Shown: positions 10,823 to 21,294 of the stretch, piece after piece | How positions within the stretch are numbered: the first letter of the stretch is position 1 | Layout: every line of letters begins with the position of its first letter | NCBI GenBank assembly: GCA_022009855.1 | Contig: CP091727.1 | Coordinates: 2,666,001-2,730,000 of the forward strand | Source of the DNA: Lentisphaeria bacterium | GTDB taxonomy: Bacteria; Verrucomicrobiota; Lentisphaeria; Victivallales; Victivallaceae | Length of the DNA: 64,000 nucleotides | Direction: 5' to 3' | The notes under the pieces: generated by a model | Told to the model about the DNA's origin: nothing | Databases searched by the model: none | What the model saw: the letters and a program-made list of their open reading frames with translations, nothing else | Translations under genes and position numbers: made by a program

Positions 10823-12680
10823 TCACGGAATCGACACGGAATCCGGCCCGACGAGGTAGAGAGGAGAGCCGGCTTGACGATGCAGGTGGAACCGGGAACC
10901 GGCTGCGTTTCTCCCAGATGATTGAGGGCTTCGGTTATTTTTCCTGCAATCCTGAGTGCAGTCCTGGCGGGGCGGTCGGCGGTCCATACCGCCCAGACCT
11001 TTACGCCGTCGGGACGTTTCCAGCCGGCGAGATAGATATCATTCTTCTGCCGGAATACCGGAACCGTCGAGCCGGAGGGGCACAGTCTGGTCAGTGTCTT
11101 GTAGGCGGTGAAAGCGGGTTTGGGCTGAAGGGTTTTCCGGACGATACCGAAATGCGCTTCCCGCTCGTCCGGTTTCCATTCTGCAGCACGGAAATTGTAC
11201 CAGAGCACCCGTTCGACTCCGTTACCGAACGCAATCAGGAAAGTGCGGGGGAGCAATTCCGCCTGAACCTCTTCCGATACAGTTTCGAATGCGGACATCG
11301 TGGTGCAGACAATAATGTTACCTTTGAGATCGCTGTTGAGCTTGTAAAGGGCGGCAACAGCACCTTTGTAATTGTCGGTTCCCGCTTCAATGATCGGAAT
11401 GAACTGGTCTCCGGGATGAAGATTGCGATCATGCAGAAACCGGCCGGTCGCCTTGAAGCGGACTTGGAATTTACCGATGAAATCCGGGCCCGGCCGCTGG
11501 TAGGTCTCTTGACGGGGAACTCCGTTTCTCGTCCACCAGGCGTCCCAGCCGATGTGAAAGTCGGGAAGATATTTTGCATTCACCTGTTTTTTCTGGATAC
11601 CATCCTGCTGCAGGTCGTAGTAAAACGGCAGTCTGAATGGCAGCACCAGAGTTCCGCCCCGCTTGACATATTGCACCAGCACCGGAATGAAGCGGGCGGG
11701 GGAAGGTTTCTCCAATTGCCGGGATCAGGACCTGGCATTGTTTCGGATTGAGATTTCTGAGCTGGCGGAATGAGAAGCGTTTGATCTCCTTGAAGTATGA
11801 GAAATTGTAACGGATGTTGGCTTCCTGCAGAAGCGGGAAGTTTTCTTCCGGGGCATGAATAACTCCCAGGGTTGACTGCGCCGGGTCGATGCCGGCCTTT
11901 TCGAACGCGGCGGGCAGCACATTGAGGTAGAATTTGTTCGGCAACGCGGTTGACCAGCCCACTTCGGTGATCCAGATCGGTTTTTGAAGCCGATATTTTT
12001 TCATCATCGCTTTTAGATCTTGAAGCTGTGGAATCATCCATTCCGGTGTTCCCTGCCAGTGGTAGGGGTGAATATTCATGATATCGAAATATTGTCCGGC
12101 ACCTGCCACAAAGGATTTCTCGATAAAGTCCAGAGGTACGCCGGCGGTGCCGCCATAGAGTATCAGCAGATTCGGATTGATTTTCTTGATCTCCTCGCAG
12201 GTGCGCCGGAGCAGCCGGGTGTAGTTTTCTCCATCTGCCTTGTCACGCCAGAACCCGTCGATATTCTGTTCATTCCAGACCTCCCAGTAACGCAGGTCAT
12301 TACTGTAGCGGGAGACCACCCGGCGGGACATATTCGCTCCAGGCGTCGAGATTTTTCCAGGCCGGAGTTGCCCAGGGGACATCGTAGTTGAGAATCGGCA
12401 GGATGTTCATCTTCTCCTGCCGCACCAGCCGCATCAGCTTGTCGAAATGATCGAAATTCCACTGGTTCCGTTTCTTTTCCACCCGGGACCAGGAGAAGTC
12501 GGTGCGGACCCAGTTGATGCCGGCTTCTCGCATTAGAGGAAACTCCTTCGGAGCGAGCGACAACTCCCCAAGACTTACGTGAGCGCAGACTCCGTACGGA
12601 TCGTTCAGTTTCGCCTCCGGCGCCGCCGCCAGAGAGAGTCCGGCAAAGAGCGCCGGCAGCCATACCGTTTTAAAATACAT
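10823..12680 (-). CDS. Secreted clan GH-A glycoside hydrolase (GH39/PslG-like), frameshifted
   Basis: About 619 residues. A signal peptide (MYFKTVWLPALFAGLSLAAA) precedes a TIM barrel with GINWVRTDFSWSRVE, the acid/base glutamate in YWEVWNEQN, IHPYHWQG, and the nucleophile in WITEVGWS. This layout is like GH39, PslG or related GH-A families; I cannot name the substrate. The ATG at 12680 is preceded by GAGAGG. Frame changes lie near 12327 (one extra C), 11700 (C5, one short) and about 10877, after which the end reads SPLYLVGPDSVSIP and stops at 10823. Located between a GntR/LacI regulator and a pseudopilin on the same strand, it probably belongs to their glycan-responsive unit. Confidence 0.82.
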
Positions 12681-12784
12681 TGCAGCCTCTCTTGTTTCGT
12701 GTTTTTGGAGAAAATATTCAGGAAACATTGCATCTGTTTTCTGAACGACACACAAATTTTCCGTTCGCAGGATACACGTTCAAG

Positions 12785-12808
12785 CACAGGGAATGGTTAT
12801 TCCCTGTG
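12785..12808. repeat. Perfect 10-bp hairpin between regulator and glycoside hydrolase
   Basis: CACAGGGAAT (12785-12794), loop GGTT, ATTCCCTGTG (12799-12808). It lies nine bases beyond the regulator stop and about 105 bases before the hydrolase start. There is no T tract, so it is more likely an operator or processing hairpin than an intrinsic terminator. Confidence 0.6.
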
Positions 12809-12816
12809 AAAAGTTA

Positions 12817-13962
12817 TTATTGTCGCCGCGTGGAATCAGGAGTAGTTCCGGATGATTCCCGTTCTATCAGTTCGACGGGAAGTATTTTGGTTACCGGGCG
12901 GGTGACTTTTTCCGCAATTTCTTCGCAGAGCAGCTTTGCCGCTTCGAATCCGATTTCCCGCCGCGGCTGGCGGACGGAACTGAGCGGGCACTCCAGACAG
13001 CTGGCCAGCGGCAGATCGTCGAATCCGAAGAGCATGATGTCCCGGCCGACGCGAAGTTTCAACTCTTCGGCGGCCCGGTAGATGCTGCGGGCAGCATAGT
13101 CGTTCATCGCCATGATGCTGACGGGAAGTGCCGCATTTCGCAGAAATTTCAGTGCTGCCGCATAGGGAGGTTCCTGTTTCTTTTCCACCGGCCAGAATTC
13201 CGGATTGTTGTCCGTGGAGGGATAAAAAGAGAGTGCAGCGCTTGACATCCTGTTCAAATCCGCCGTCATTCATTGCTTGACAATAGCCTTGATAACGAAG
13301 CTTTTGAGTTTGATTTCCCGGCTCCGCTCCCAAATAGTAGACCGGGCGACGGAAGGTGACCAGCAGTTTCACCACCGCGCGGTAGACGCCGCCGGCATTA
13401 TCCACCTCGACACTGGAGAGCTCGACTCCTTCCACCGGCCGGTCGACGCAGACCATCGGAATTTTACGCTGTTGCAGATGGCGGAGCACATCGGCGTAAC
13501 CGTCGAAATTGTAAGGCAGTATCACGATACCGGAGATGTCGTGTTCCTGAAGGTGATGCAGATAGTCGAGCACCTTCGCGTGCCCCTCCGGACTCTGGAA
13601 AAGCTGAAATCCCACCTGGTTTTCGCTGGCGAACGCCTTGATTCCGTCCGTAATGCCGATGGTCATCGCATCCGGGAATCCGGCCCAGACGGCGCCGATG
13701 GTCACCGTTTTCCCGGTCGTCGCCGGTTTGGCCGTCTGCTGTTTGAGGTCGGGATTGATCAGAGTGCCGCGGTTCGGCTCCTTGATGAGCACGCCTTCCT
13801 TGTTCAGAATGTCCAGAACCCGCCGGATCGTGGTGCGCGAAACCTGATAGTTTTCCGCCAGCGCATCCTCCCCGGCAGATATTTGCCGCGATCGTAATTG
13901 CCGCTCCAGATGTCCTGCACGATCACATCGGCGAGACGAACTGCTTTGCTGTTATATTTCAT
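12817..13962 (-). CDS. GntR-type regulator with LacI-like ligand domain, frameshifted
   Basis: About 381 residues, AraR-like. An N-terminal winged helix (LADVIVQDIWSGNYDRGKYLPG, then SRTTIRRVLDILNKEG) is fused to a periplasmic-binding-protein-like sensor (VTIGAVWAGFPDAM, GIVILPYNFDG, VDRPVEG, IMLFGFDDLPLASCL). Such proteins bind operators and release them on binding a sugar. The ATG at 13962 has no Shine-Dalgarno. Frame changes lie near 13887 (G4, one short) and between about 13215 and 13270. It has a consensus promoter, and the palindrome AAACAAaTTGTTT (13967-13979) lies directly before its start, suggesting self-repression. It heads the minus-strand set with the GH-A hydrolase and the pseudopilin. 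Confidence 0.85.
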
Positions 13963-13966
13963 TTTT

Positions 13967-13979
13967 AAACAAATTGTTT
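13967..13979. promoter_or_regulatory. Candidate autoregulatory operator
   Basis: AAACAA-A-TTGTTT, a perfect 6-bp palindrome around one base, in the 5' leader and directly upstream of the GntR/LacI start codon at 13962. Confidence 0.4.
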
Positions 13980-14003
13980 TAAATTACCGTGTGTTTGTCT
14001 ATT

Positions 14004-14032
14004 ATTATACCAAAAAAGATGGATAATGTCAA
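14004..14032 (-). promoter_or_regulatory. Full-consensus promoter of the GntR/LacI regulator
   Basis: On the minus strand TTGACA (14027-14032), exactly 17 bases, TATAAT (14004-14009). The gap 13963-14366 holds this promoter, the operator candidate, the pnp promoter and the pnp leader. No other gene is seen in it. Confidence 0.8.
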
Positions 14033-14114
14033 GGGTATTGTTTGAATTTTTATAAAAAAATACAATAAGGAGGGAGAACGATGGGAGAAAGCGTGGATTT
14101 TCCGCTTCTTCCGC

Positions 14115-14143
14115 TTGTTTTCGGCGCGGATATGCGCTATATT
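14115..14143 (+). promoter_or_regulatory. Promoter of pnp
   Basis: TTGTTT (14115-14120), 17 bases, TATATT (14138-14143). It predicts a leader of about 215 nt before the pnp ATG at 14367. Confidence 0.5.
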
Positions 14144-14245
14144 ACAAATAAGTGTAGAGAAAAAAGACGGTTCCGGTTTTGACTTGATTTTGTGGAATTC
14201 GGTCGTTATCAGCGTCCGGGAACAGAATTCCGGGAGTTGATACCG

Positions 14246-14311
14246 GGATTCCGCGAGTCGGCCCGGAGCCGGTTGCGGCAGGGGGGAGGACCCCGCACGC
14301 GGCTGGAATCC
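14246..14311 (+). promoter_or_regulatory. Structured 5' leader of pnp
   Basis: GGATTCC (14246-14252) pairs with GGAATCC (14305-14311), and GCG at 14253-14255 with CGC at 14298-14300, enclosing a GC-rich inner hairpin (GGGG...CCCC near 14281-14294). Pnp leaders with long hairpins control autoregulation in enterobacteria; a similar role here is inference. Confidence 0.4.
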
Positions 14312-14366
14312 GATCCAGAATCGTCCTTTTCCTCTTTCCGTTCAACCTTCAGAAAAGGATACTATC

Positions 14367-16480
14367 ATGGCTGAAGAAAAGATCGTTTTCCAGTTCGACG
14401 GCGAGAGAACCATGGAAATCTCCACCGGCAAAGTTGCCAAACTCGCCAACGGCTCCTGCCTGGTCCGCCTCGGCGACACCATCGTGCTGACCGCCGCCTG
14501 CTCGGGCGCTCCCCGCGAAGGGACCGACTTCTTCCCGCTCCAGGTCGACTATCGCGAGAAGTACAGCGCCGCCGGCAAGTTCCCCGGCGGATACATCAAG
14601 CGGGAAGGCCGCCCCTCCACCAAGGAGATCCTGACCTGCCGCATGATCGACCGGCCGATCCGGCCGCTCTTCCCCGACTACTTCTTCGACGAGGTGCAGA
14701 TCTCCAGCGTGCTGCTCTCTGCCGACGGCGTCAATGAGCCCGATGTGCTCGCGATGGTCGGCGCTTCGGCAAGTTTAATGCTCTCCGACCTGCCGTTCCA
14801 GGGGCCGATCGGCGCGGTCCGCGTCGGTCTCATCGACGGCAAGTACGTCATCAATCCGACCCGTGCCCAGATGGAAGAGAGTAAACTGGAGCTCATCTAC
14901 GCCGGCCGTCCCGGCCAGGTCATCATGATCGAAGGTGAAGCCGAGTTCGTCAGCGAACAGCAGATGAAGGAGGCGATGTACGCCGCCGACGTGGCGATCC
15001 GCAAACAGTGCGAAGCGCAGATCGAGCTGGCGAAGAAGGCGGGCCGCCCGAAGAAGGAGTACAAGCTCTACCCGGTTCCGGAAGCGCTCAAAAAGGCGCT
15101 CGAAACCTTCTGTGCCGACCGCATCGAAGGGGTCTGCACCATTCCGGGCAAAGAGGACCGTATGAATGCGATGGATGCGCTGCGCGACGACGCCCGCAAA
15201 GGCGCTGCGCGCCGACTTCCCCGATATGGACGACAATCAGTTCGCGCTGGAGACTGCCAAGGGGTTCGATGACCTCGTCCGCACCGTAACCCGCAATGTG
15301 ATTCTCACCAAGCAGTTCCGGCCTGACGGCCGTTCGATTACCGAAATCCGTCCGCTTTCGGCGGAGGTCGGTGTCCTGCCGGTGGTTCACGGCAGCGCGC
15401 TCTTCTCGCGCGGTGAAACCCAGGCGTTGGTGCTCGCCACCCTCGGCAACGAAAAAGACGCGCAGGAGTACGACGATCTCACCAGCGAGACCGGCATCTC
15501 CAAGAAGCGCTTCTATCTGCACTACAACTTTCCGAACTTCAGCGTCGGCGAAGTGGGCCGGATCACCGGGCCGGGCCGCCGCGAAATCGGACACGGCAAC
15601 CTCGCCGAGCGTTCGGTCAGCAAGGTGGTTCCCAAGGACTTCCCCCTACGTCGTGCGCTGCGTCTCCGAGATCATGAGCTCGAATGGCTCGACCTCGATG
15701 GCGTCGGTCTGCGGCGCCACGCTTGCGCTGATGGATGCGGGCGTTCCGATCACCGCGCCGGTGGCCGGCATCAGCTGCGGTCTGGTGACCGGTGAGAACG
15801 GCGAACGGCTGCTGCTCACCGACATCATCGGCGCCGAGGACCACTTCGGCGACATGGACTTCAAGGTCTGCGGCACCCGCGACGGAATCACCGGATTCCA
15901 GCTCGACCTCAAGCTGCCCGGCATTCCGATCGACCTTCTGTGCGAAGGAATGGAACGCAACCGGATTGCCCGGCTGAAGATCCTCGACGTGATCGAGGCA
16001 TGCATCCCGGCGCCGCGTCCGGAGGTCAGCAGCCGTGCGCCGCGGCTGGAGGTGATCCAGATCAATCCGGAGAAGATCGGCGCGCTGATCGGCCCCGGCG
16101 GCAAGAACATCCGTGCGATCACCGAGGAGACCGGCACCAGCATCGACATTGAAGAGGACGGCAGCGTCAAGATCATGGCGCCCGACAAGGCGCACCTTGA
16201 AGCGGCCAAGGAGCGGGTGCTCGGCAGCACCGCCGAGGCGGAGATCGGCAAGATCTATCGCGGCAAGGTGGTGACCATCCGCGACTTCGGCGCTTTCGTC
16301 GAGATTCTGCCCGGCGTGGACGGGCTGCTCCACATTTCGGAGATGGCCGACTACCGGGTCAACAAGGTGACCGACATCTGCGAAGAGGGGCAGTATGTCA
16401 CGGTCAAGGTGATCGACATCGATCAGTCCGGCAAGATCCGTCTGAGCCGGAAGGCGGCGCTCAAGGAGCTCGGCGAGTAA
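14367..16480 (+). CDS. pnp: Polyribonucleotide nucleotidyltransferase, frameshifted
   Basis: About 704 residues, the normal length. Two RNase PH-like halves (residues ~1-230 and ~310-545) flank the helical domain, followed by a KH domain with the GPGG loop (IGALIGPGGKNIRAI) and a C-terminal S1 domain (GKVVTIRDFGAFVEI, GLLHISEM). The enzyme degrades RNA 3' to 5' using phosphate, as part of degradosome-like complexes. It starts MAEEKIVFQF with AAGGA upstream. Two single-base insertions split it: an extra G near 15200 and an extra C in CCCCC near 15643. All catalytic parts are present when they are removed, so the gene is probably intact in the cell. Confidence 0.95.
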
Positions 16481-16503
16481 GATCGTCTGACGGAGAGTAT
16501 TTC

Positions 16504-16532
16504 ACGGGCGCGGTTTTTCCGCGCCCGTTTTG
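16504..16532 (+). terminator. Terminator after pnp
   Basis: Perfect 10-bp stem ACGGGCGCGG (16504-16513) with CCGCGCCCGT (16519-16528), TTTTT loop and a short T run. Confidence 0.8.
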
Positions 16533-16550
16533 TAACGGGAGGATGGTGGT

Positions 16551-17687
16551 ATGGCAATGCGCTGGCTGCTGGATCCGATACAGCGGATTTTTCCCGGCTT
16601 CACCCGGGAGAATCTGCTCGCCGTGGCGGCGAAACGTTCGCTCGACCGGGCGGAGACTCCGCCGGAGGTGCCGGAGGAAGCGCCGATTTATGTGGCGGGA
16701 TATTTCCGCTCTCATGCCGGAATCGCCTCCGGGGCGCGCGCACAGCTCGCCGCGTTCCGGCGAGAGGGGAGGGCGGCCTTCGGCATCGACCTCACCGCCG
16801 CGATGGGGCAGGCGGAGACGCTTCCGTTTGACGGCGAGGTATACGACTGCCGCTCCCTGCCGGAGGATGGTGCGCCGGGAACAGTGGTGGTTTACCAGAA
16901 TCCGCGCTGGTTCCTGATCGCGCTCGCCCGGATGGGGAGGCGTTTCCTGCGGGGCAAACGTATCGTCGGCCACTGGACATGGGAGCTGGAGGAGATTCCC
17001 GACTGGTGGTGCGAATCGCTCGACTATCTGCACGAGGTATGGGTGCCGACCCGTTTCGTCCGTGACGCGGTCGGGCGCCATACGGCAAAACCGCTGAAAG
17101 TGGTTCCTTATCCGGAAACGGGCACGCTCACCGGGAAGCCGCGCCCGTTCGCCGCCGACGGCGTGCTCCGGGTGCTCTATATCTTCGACGCCGGTTCCGG
17201 ATTCGAACGGAAGAATCCGCTGGCGGCGGTCGAGGCGTTCCGGCAGGCGTTCGGCGACCGGCATGACGCGGAACTGCTGCTCAAGATCTCCCGTCCCGGC
17301 ATGTATCCCGCCGGCTGGGAGGCGTTGCAGCATGCGGCGGCGGGTGCACCGAACATCCGGCTGCTCGACGCGTTTCTGAAGCAGGAGGAGCTCGACGACC
17401 TCTACCGGAAAAGCGACATCTACCTATCTCTCCACCGTTCGGAGGGGTATGGGCTGACCATCTTCGAAGCGATCCGGTTCGGACTGGAGACGGTGGCGAC
17501 CGGTTGGTCCGGCAACATGGATTTCTTCCACGGGCCGAATTGTTACGCGGTGGATTACCGGCTGGTTCCGGTGGTGGACCCGCAGCGGATCTACCCCTAT
17601 CCCGAATGGCGCTGGGCGGAGCCGGACCCCGCCTGTGCGGCCGGATTCCTGCGGGAAATCGCCCGGAAACACGGCTTTGCGCTCTGA
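16551..17687 (+). CDS. Family 4 glycosyltransferase
   Basis: 378 residues, intact. The C-terminal half has the GT-B donor site: RVLYIFDAGSGFERKNP, LLLKISRPG, NIRLLDAFL and SEGYGLTIFEA, the E-x7-E element of GT4 enzymes. The N-terminal half (APIYVAGYFRSHAGIASGARAQL) fits an acceptor domain. It should transfer a sugar from a nucleotide donor, perhaps in surface polysaccharide or glycoprotein synthesis; no other cell-surface gene is adjacent to narrow this. The ATG at 16551 follows GGGAGG. It lies between housekeeping genes pnp and leuS, and leuS has its own promoter. Confidence 0.85.
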   Translation: MAMRWLLDPIQRIFPGFTRENLLAVAAKRSLDRAETPPEVPEEAPIYVAGYFRSHAGIASGARAQLAAFRREGRAAFGIDLTAAMGQAETLPFDGEVYDCRSLPEDGAPGTVVVYQNPRWFLIALARMGRRFLRGKRIVGHWTWELEEIPDWWCESLDYLHEVWVPTRFVRDAVGRHTAKPLKVVPYPETGTLTGKPRPFAADGVLRVLYIFDAGSGFERKNPLAAVEAFRQAFGDRHDAELLLKISRPGMYPAGWEALQHAAAGAPNIRLLDAFLKQEELDDLYRKSDIYLSLHRSEGYGLTIFEAIRFGLETVATGWSGNMDFFHGPNCYAVDYRLVPVVDPQRIYPYPEWRWAEPDPACAAGFLREIARKHGFAL

Positions 17688-17710
17688 ATGCCGGAAAACG
17701 GTTAAAAAAA

Positions 17711-17739
17711 TTGCATTGCCGTCGTTTGACGTGTATGTT
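17711..17739 (+). promoter_or_regulatory. Promoter of leuS
   Basis: TTGCAT (17711-17716), 17 bases, TATGTT (17734-17739), about 40 bases before the leuS ATG. Confidence 0.6.
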
Positions 17740-17777
17740 ATGAAATCATTTCAGTTTTAACGCAGAACAGGTGGAAT

Positions 17778-20337
17778 ATGGCACGCGAATACGATTTTAC
17801 CGCGATCGAGAAGAAATGGCAGGAGTACTGGGAGAAGAACCACACGTTCCGGGCGGTCGATTTCGACGCCCGGCCGAAGTTCTACGCGCTGGATATGTTC
17901 CCCTATCCCTCCGGGGCGGGGCTGCACGTCGGCCATCCCGAGGGATACACCGCGACCGACATCCTCTGCCGCTACAAGCGGATGCGCAATTTCAACGTGC
18001 TTCATCCGATGGGGTGGGACGCGTTCGGACTGCCCGCGGAACAGTACGCCGTCGAGACCGGAACCCATCCGGCGGTGACCACGAAGAAGAACGTCGACAA
18101 CTTCCGCCGCCAGATCAAGTCGCTCGGCTTCAGCTATGACTGGGATCGCGAGATCAACACCACCGATCCGAACTACTTCAAGTGGACCCAGTGGATCTTC
18201 ATGCAGCTCCACAAAAAGGGGCTGGCCTACCTCGACGAAGTGGCGGTCAACTGGTGTCCGGCGCTGGGGACCGTGCTCGCCAACGAAGAGGTGATCGACG
18301 GGCGCAGCGAACGCGGCAACCATCCGGTGGAGCGGCGTCCGATGAAGCAGTGGATGCTCCGGATCACCGAATACGCCGAGCGGCTGCTCAACGACCTCGA
18401 CGAGCTGGACTGGCCGGAGGGAATCAAGGAGATGCAGCGCAACTGGATCGGCAAATCCACCGGCGCGGAGGTGATCTTCGAAACCACCTCCAAAGACCGG
18501 ATCACCGTCTACACCACCCGGCCGGACACGCTGTTCGGCGCGACCTACATGGTGCTCGCGCCGGAGCATCCGCTGGTTGCGAAGATCACCACGCCGGAGT
18601 GCCGGGCCGCGGTCGACGCCTACCGGGAGGCGGCGGCGAAGAAGACCGATCTCGCCCGGACCGAACTCTCCACCGAGAAGACCGGAGCCTTCACCGGCGC
18701 TTACGCGATCAATCCGGTCAACGGCGGGAAGATTCCGATCTGGATTGCCGACTACGTGCTGGTGAGCTACGGCACCGGTGCGATCATGGCGGTTCCGGCG
18801 CACGACACCCGCGACTTTGAATTTGCGCAGACCTTCGGACTGCCGGTCAAGTGCATCATCGAACCGGATCCCGCGGCCGCCGCGGCGGAGAACTGCGACG
18901 TCGCCGCCGTGCTCGCCGGCAGGGCGTGCTGGACCGGGGAGGGCAAACTCATCAACTCCGCCAACGACGAGGGACTTGACCTCAACGGTCTTTCAGTGAA
19001 GGAATCCAAGCCCGCTGCGACGAAGTGGCTCGCCGCGCGCGGCCTCGGCCGCGAGGCGGTCAAATACAAGCTGCGCGACTGGCTTTTCAGCCGCCAGCGC
19101 TACTGGGGCGAACCGTTCCCGATCATCCACTACGAGGATGGTTCGATCGAACTGGTCAACGATTCCGAACTGCCGGTGAATCTGCCGGAGATGGCGGACT
19201 TCAAACCCTCCGGAACCGGGGAGCCGCCGCTGGCGAAGGCGAAAGACTGGGTCAACTATGTGGATCCGGTCACCGGCCGCCGCGGCCGCCGCGAAACCAA
19301 CACGATGCCGCAGTGGGCGGGCTCCTGCTGGTACTATCTGCGCTACATCGACCCGAAGAATCCGGATGCGGCGTGGGATCCGGCGAAGGAGCGCTACTGG
19401 ATGCCGGTCGATCTCTACGTCGGCGGCGCGGAACACGCGGTGCTCCATCTGCTCTACGCCCGGTTCTGGCACAAGGTGCTCTTTGATCTCGGGCTGGTTT
19501 CCACGAAGGAGCCGTTCCTCAAGCTGGTCAATCAGGGGATGATCCTCGGCACGAGCTACAAGGACCGCCGCGGCGTGCTGGTGCCGACCGACCAGGTGGA
19601 GTTCACGCCGGACGGCCCGGTCCGCAGTTCCGACCACGAACCCCTGACCGAGTTCCCGGCCAAGATGTCCAAGTCGCTGCGCAACGTGGTCAATCCGGAC
19701 GATGTGATCCGCGACTACGGCGCCGACAGCATGCGGCTCTATGAGATGTTCATGGGACCGCTCGAAGCGACCAAGCCATGGAGCACCAAGGGGGTGGAGG
19801 GAGTGTACCGGTTCCTGAAGCGCGCCTGGCGGCTGGTGGCGGAGACCCCGGTGGCGGACACTCCCTGCACCTCTGCGCAGCTGCGGCTGCTCCACGCCAC
19901 GATCAAGAAGGTGACGCAGGATATTGAGACGTTCAATTTCAACACTGCGATCAGCCAGCTGATGATCTGCCTGAATGAGTTTTCGAAACTGAAGGAGGTG
20001 CCGCGCGAAGCGGCGGAGACCTTCGTGCTGCTGCTTTCGCCTTTTGCTCCCCCATCTGTGCGAGGAACTCTGGTCGATGCTCGGGCACGAGGGGACGCTC
20101 GCCTACGTGCCGTGGCCGACGTGGGACGAAGCGCACCTCAAGGTGAACGAGGTGGAGATTCTGGTGCAGGTGCTCGGCAAACCGAAGGCGCGGCTGATGA
20201 TGCCGGTCGGATGCAGCGAGGAGACCGCGCGTGAGATCGCGCTGGGGTCGCCCGAGGTGCAGGCCGCGATCAACGGCCGCCAGATCCGCAAGGTGATCTG
20301 CGTGCCGGGCCGTCTGGTCAACATCGTCGTCGGCTGA
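17778..20337 (+). CDS. leuS: Leucyl-tRNA synthetase, frameshifted near the C-terminus
   Basis: About 852 residues. Class I synthetase signatures are clear: HIGH-type HVGHPEG with FPYPSGAGLHVG, the CP1 editing domain (TTRPDTLFGATYMVLAPEHPL, GTGAIMAVPAHD), the Cys/Trp-rich catalytic blocks (MPQWAGSCWYYLRY) and KMSKS in AKMSKSLRN. It charges tRNA-Leu and edits mischarged products. The ATG at 17778 follows AGGTGG. A single extra C in CCCCC near 20049 shifts the last ~95 residues; the corrected text reads FAPHLCEELW and ends at 20337. As the gene is essential, a sequence error is the likely cause. Confidence 0.96.
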
Positions 20338-20346
20338 CGACGGGGC

Positions 20347-20401
20347 AAACGGCGGATTCTTCTTTCGCTTTCCGGGGAGAGCGTTTGAAAATCCGCCGTT
20401 T
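20347..20401 (+). terminator. Inverted repeat after leuS that overlaps the yebC promoter
   Basis: AAACGGCGGATT (20347-20358) pairs perfectly with AATCCGCCGTTT (20390-20401). The 31-base loop contains a smaller hairpin (CGCT...AGCG). The 3' arm is followed by T-rich DNA that is also the yebC -10. Confidence 0.7.
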
Positions 20402-20413
20402 ACGTGTTATTTT
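20385..20413 (+). promoter_or_regulatory. Promoter of yebC
   Basis: TTGAAA (20385-20390), 17 bases, TATTTT (20408-20413). The spacer contains the 3' arm of the inverted repeat at 20347-20401. Confidence 0.55.
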
Positions 20414-20458
20414 ATATGAATATATCAAATCATTTCAAACAGTCTGGAGAGTGTCAGT

Positions 20459-21214
20459 ATGTCCGGTCACAGCAAATGGGCAAACATCAAGCACAAGAAA
20501 GAGGCCGCCGATAAGGTCAAAGGCAAGGCCTTCTCCCGTATCGCCAAAGAGATCATGGTCGCCGCCAAGATGGGCGGCGCCGATCCGGATGCGAATCCGC
20601 GGCTCCGTTCCGCGCTGACTTCGGCGAAGGCGGTCAACATGCCGAACGCCAACATCGAACGCGCCATCAAGAAGGGCGTGGGCGAACTGGGCGACGCGGT
20701 CTTCGAGGAGATCGTCTACGAGGGGTATGCGCCGGGCGGCGTCGCCGTCATGGTCGAGTGCCTGACCGACAACAAGAACCGTTCGATCAGCGATGTGCGC
20801 ATGGTCTTCGACCGCAACAACGGCAACATGGCCGGTTCCGGCGCGGTGGCGCGGATGTTCCGGCGCCAGGCGCACTTCGTCATCACCGGCGACTGGGCCG
20901 ACGAGGACAAACTGATGGATCTCGTGCTCGACGCCGGCGCCAACGACCTCACGGTTGAGGATGGCGTGGCGGAGGTCTGGGCCGATCCGGAAAATTTCGA
21001 AGCTCTGGTCAAGCTCTTTGAGGAGAAGGGGATCCCGACCGAAGAGGCAGAGCTGATCCGCCGTCCTGACATGGTGACGGAGATCACCGATCCGGCGATT
21101 GCGCGGCAGGTGCTGCGCCTGGTCGAGCGGATGGAGGAGCTTGACGACGTTCAGCTGGTCACCGCCAACTACGAGATCGCCGATTCGATCGCCGATCAAC
21201 TCGAGGAAGAGTAA
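20459..21214 (+). CDS. yebC: YebC/PmpR family protein
   Basis: 251 residues, intact. It opens with MSGHSKWANIKHKKEAADKV, the family signature, followed by RLRSALTSAKAVNMPNANIERAIKKG and YEGYAPGGVAVMVECLTDN. Members were described as DNA-binding regulators; newer work links them to translation of difficult sequences such as proline runs. It starts at an ATG with GGAG upstream and lies between leuS and uvrC, with its own promoter and terminator. Confidence 0.95.
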   Translation: MSGHSKWANIKHKKEAADKVKGKAFSRIAKEIMVAAKMGGADPDANPRLRSALTSAKAVNMPNANIERAIKKGVGELGDAVFEEIVYEGYAPGGVAVMVECLTDNKNRSISDVRMVFDRNNGNMAGSGAVARMFRRQAHFVITGDWADEDKLMDLVLDAGANDLTVEDGVAEVWADPENFEALVKLFEEKGIPTEEAELIRRPDMVTEITDPAIARQVLRLVERMEELDDVQLVTANYEIADSIADQLEEE

Positions 21215-21235
21215 CCAGTTTTCGGTGAAGGAAGG

Positions 21236-21267
21236 AAGCGGCGGTCCCGGCGGGCTGCCGCTTTTTT
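21236..21267 (+). terminator. Terminator after yebC
   Basis: AAGCGGC (21236-21242) pairs with GCCGCTT (21257-21263), followed by a T6 run. Confidence 0.75.
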
Positions 21268-21294
21268 CGTCTGGAGCGAAAGGAGCCGCCGCCC

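Noticed and set aside
15640..15660. Programmed ribosomal frameshifting in pnp and other genes
   Set aside because: Shifts occur in many unrelated genes, in both directions, at simple homopolymers without slippery heptamers or downstream structures. Sequence error explains them better.
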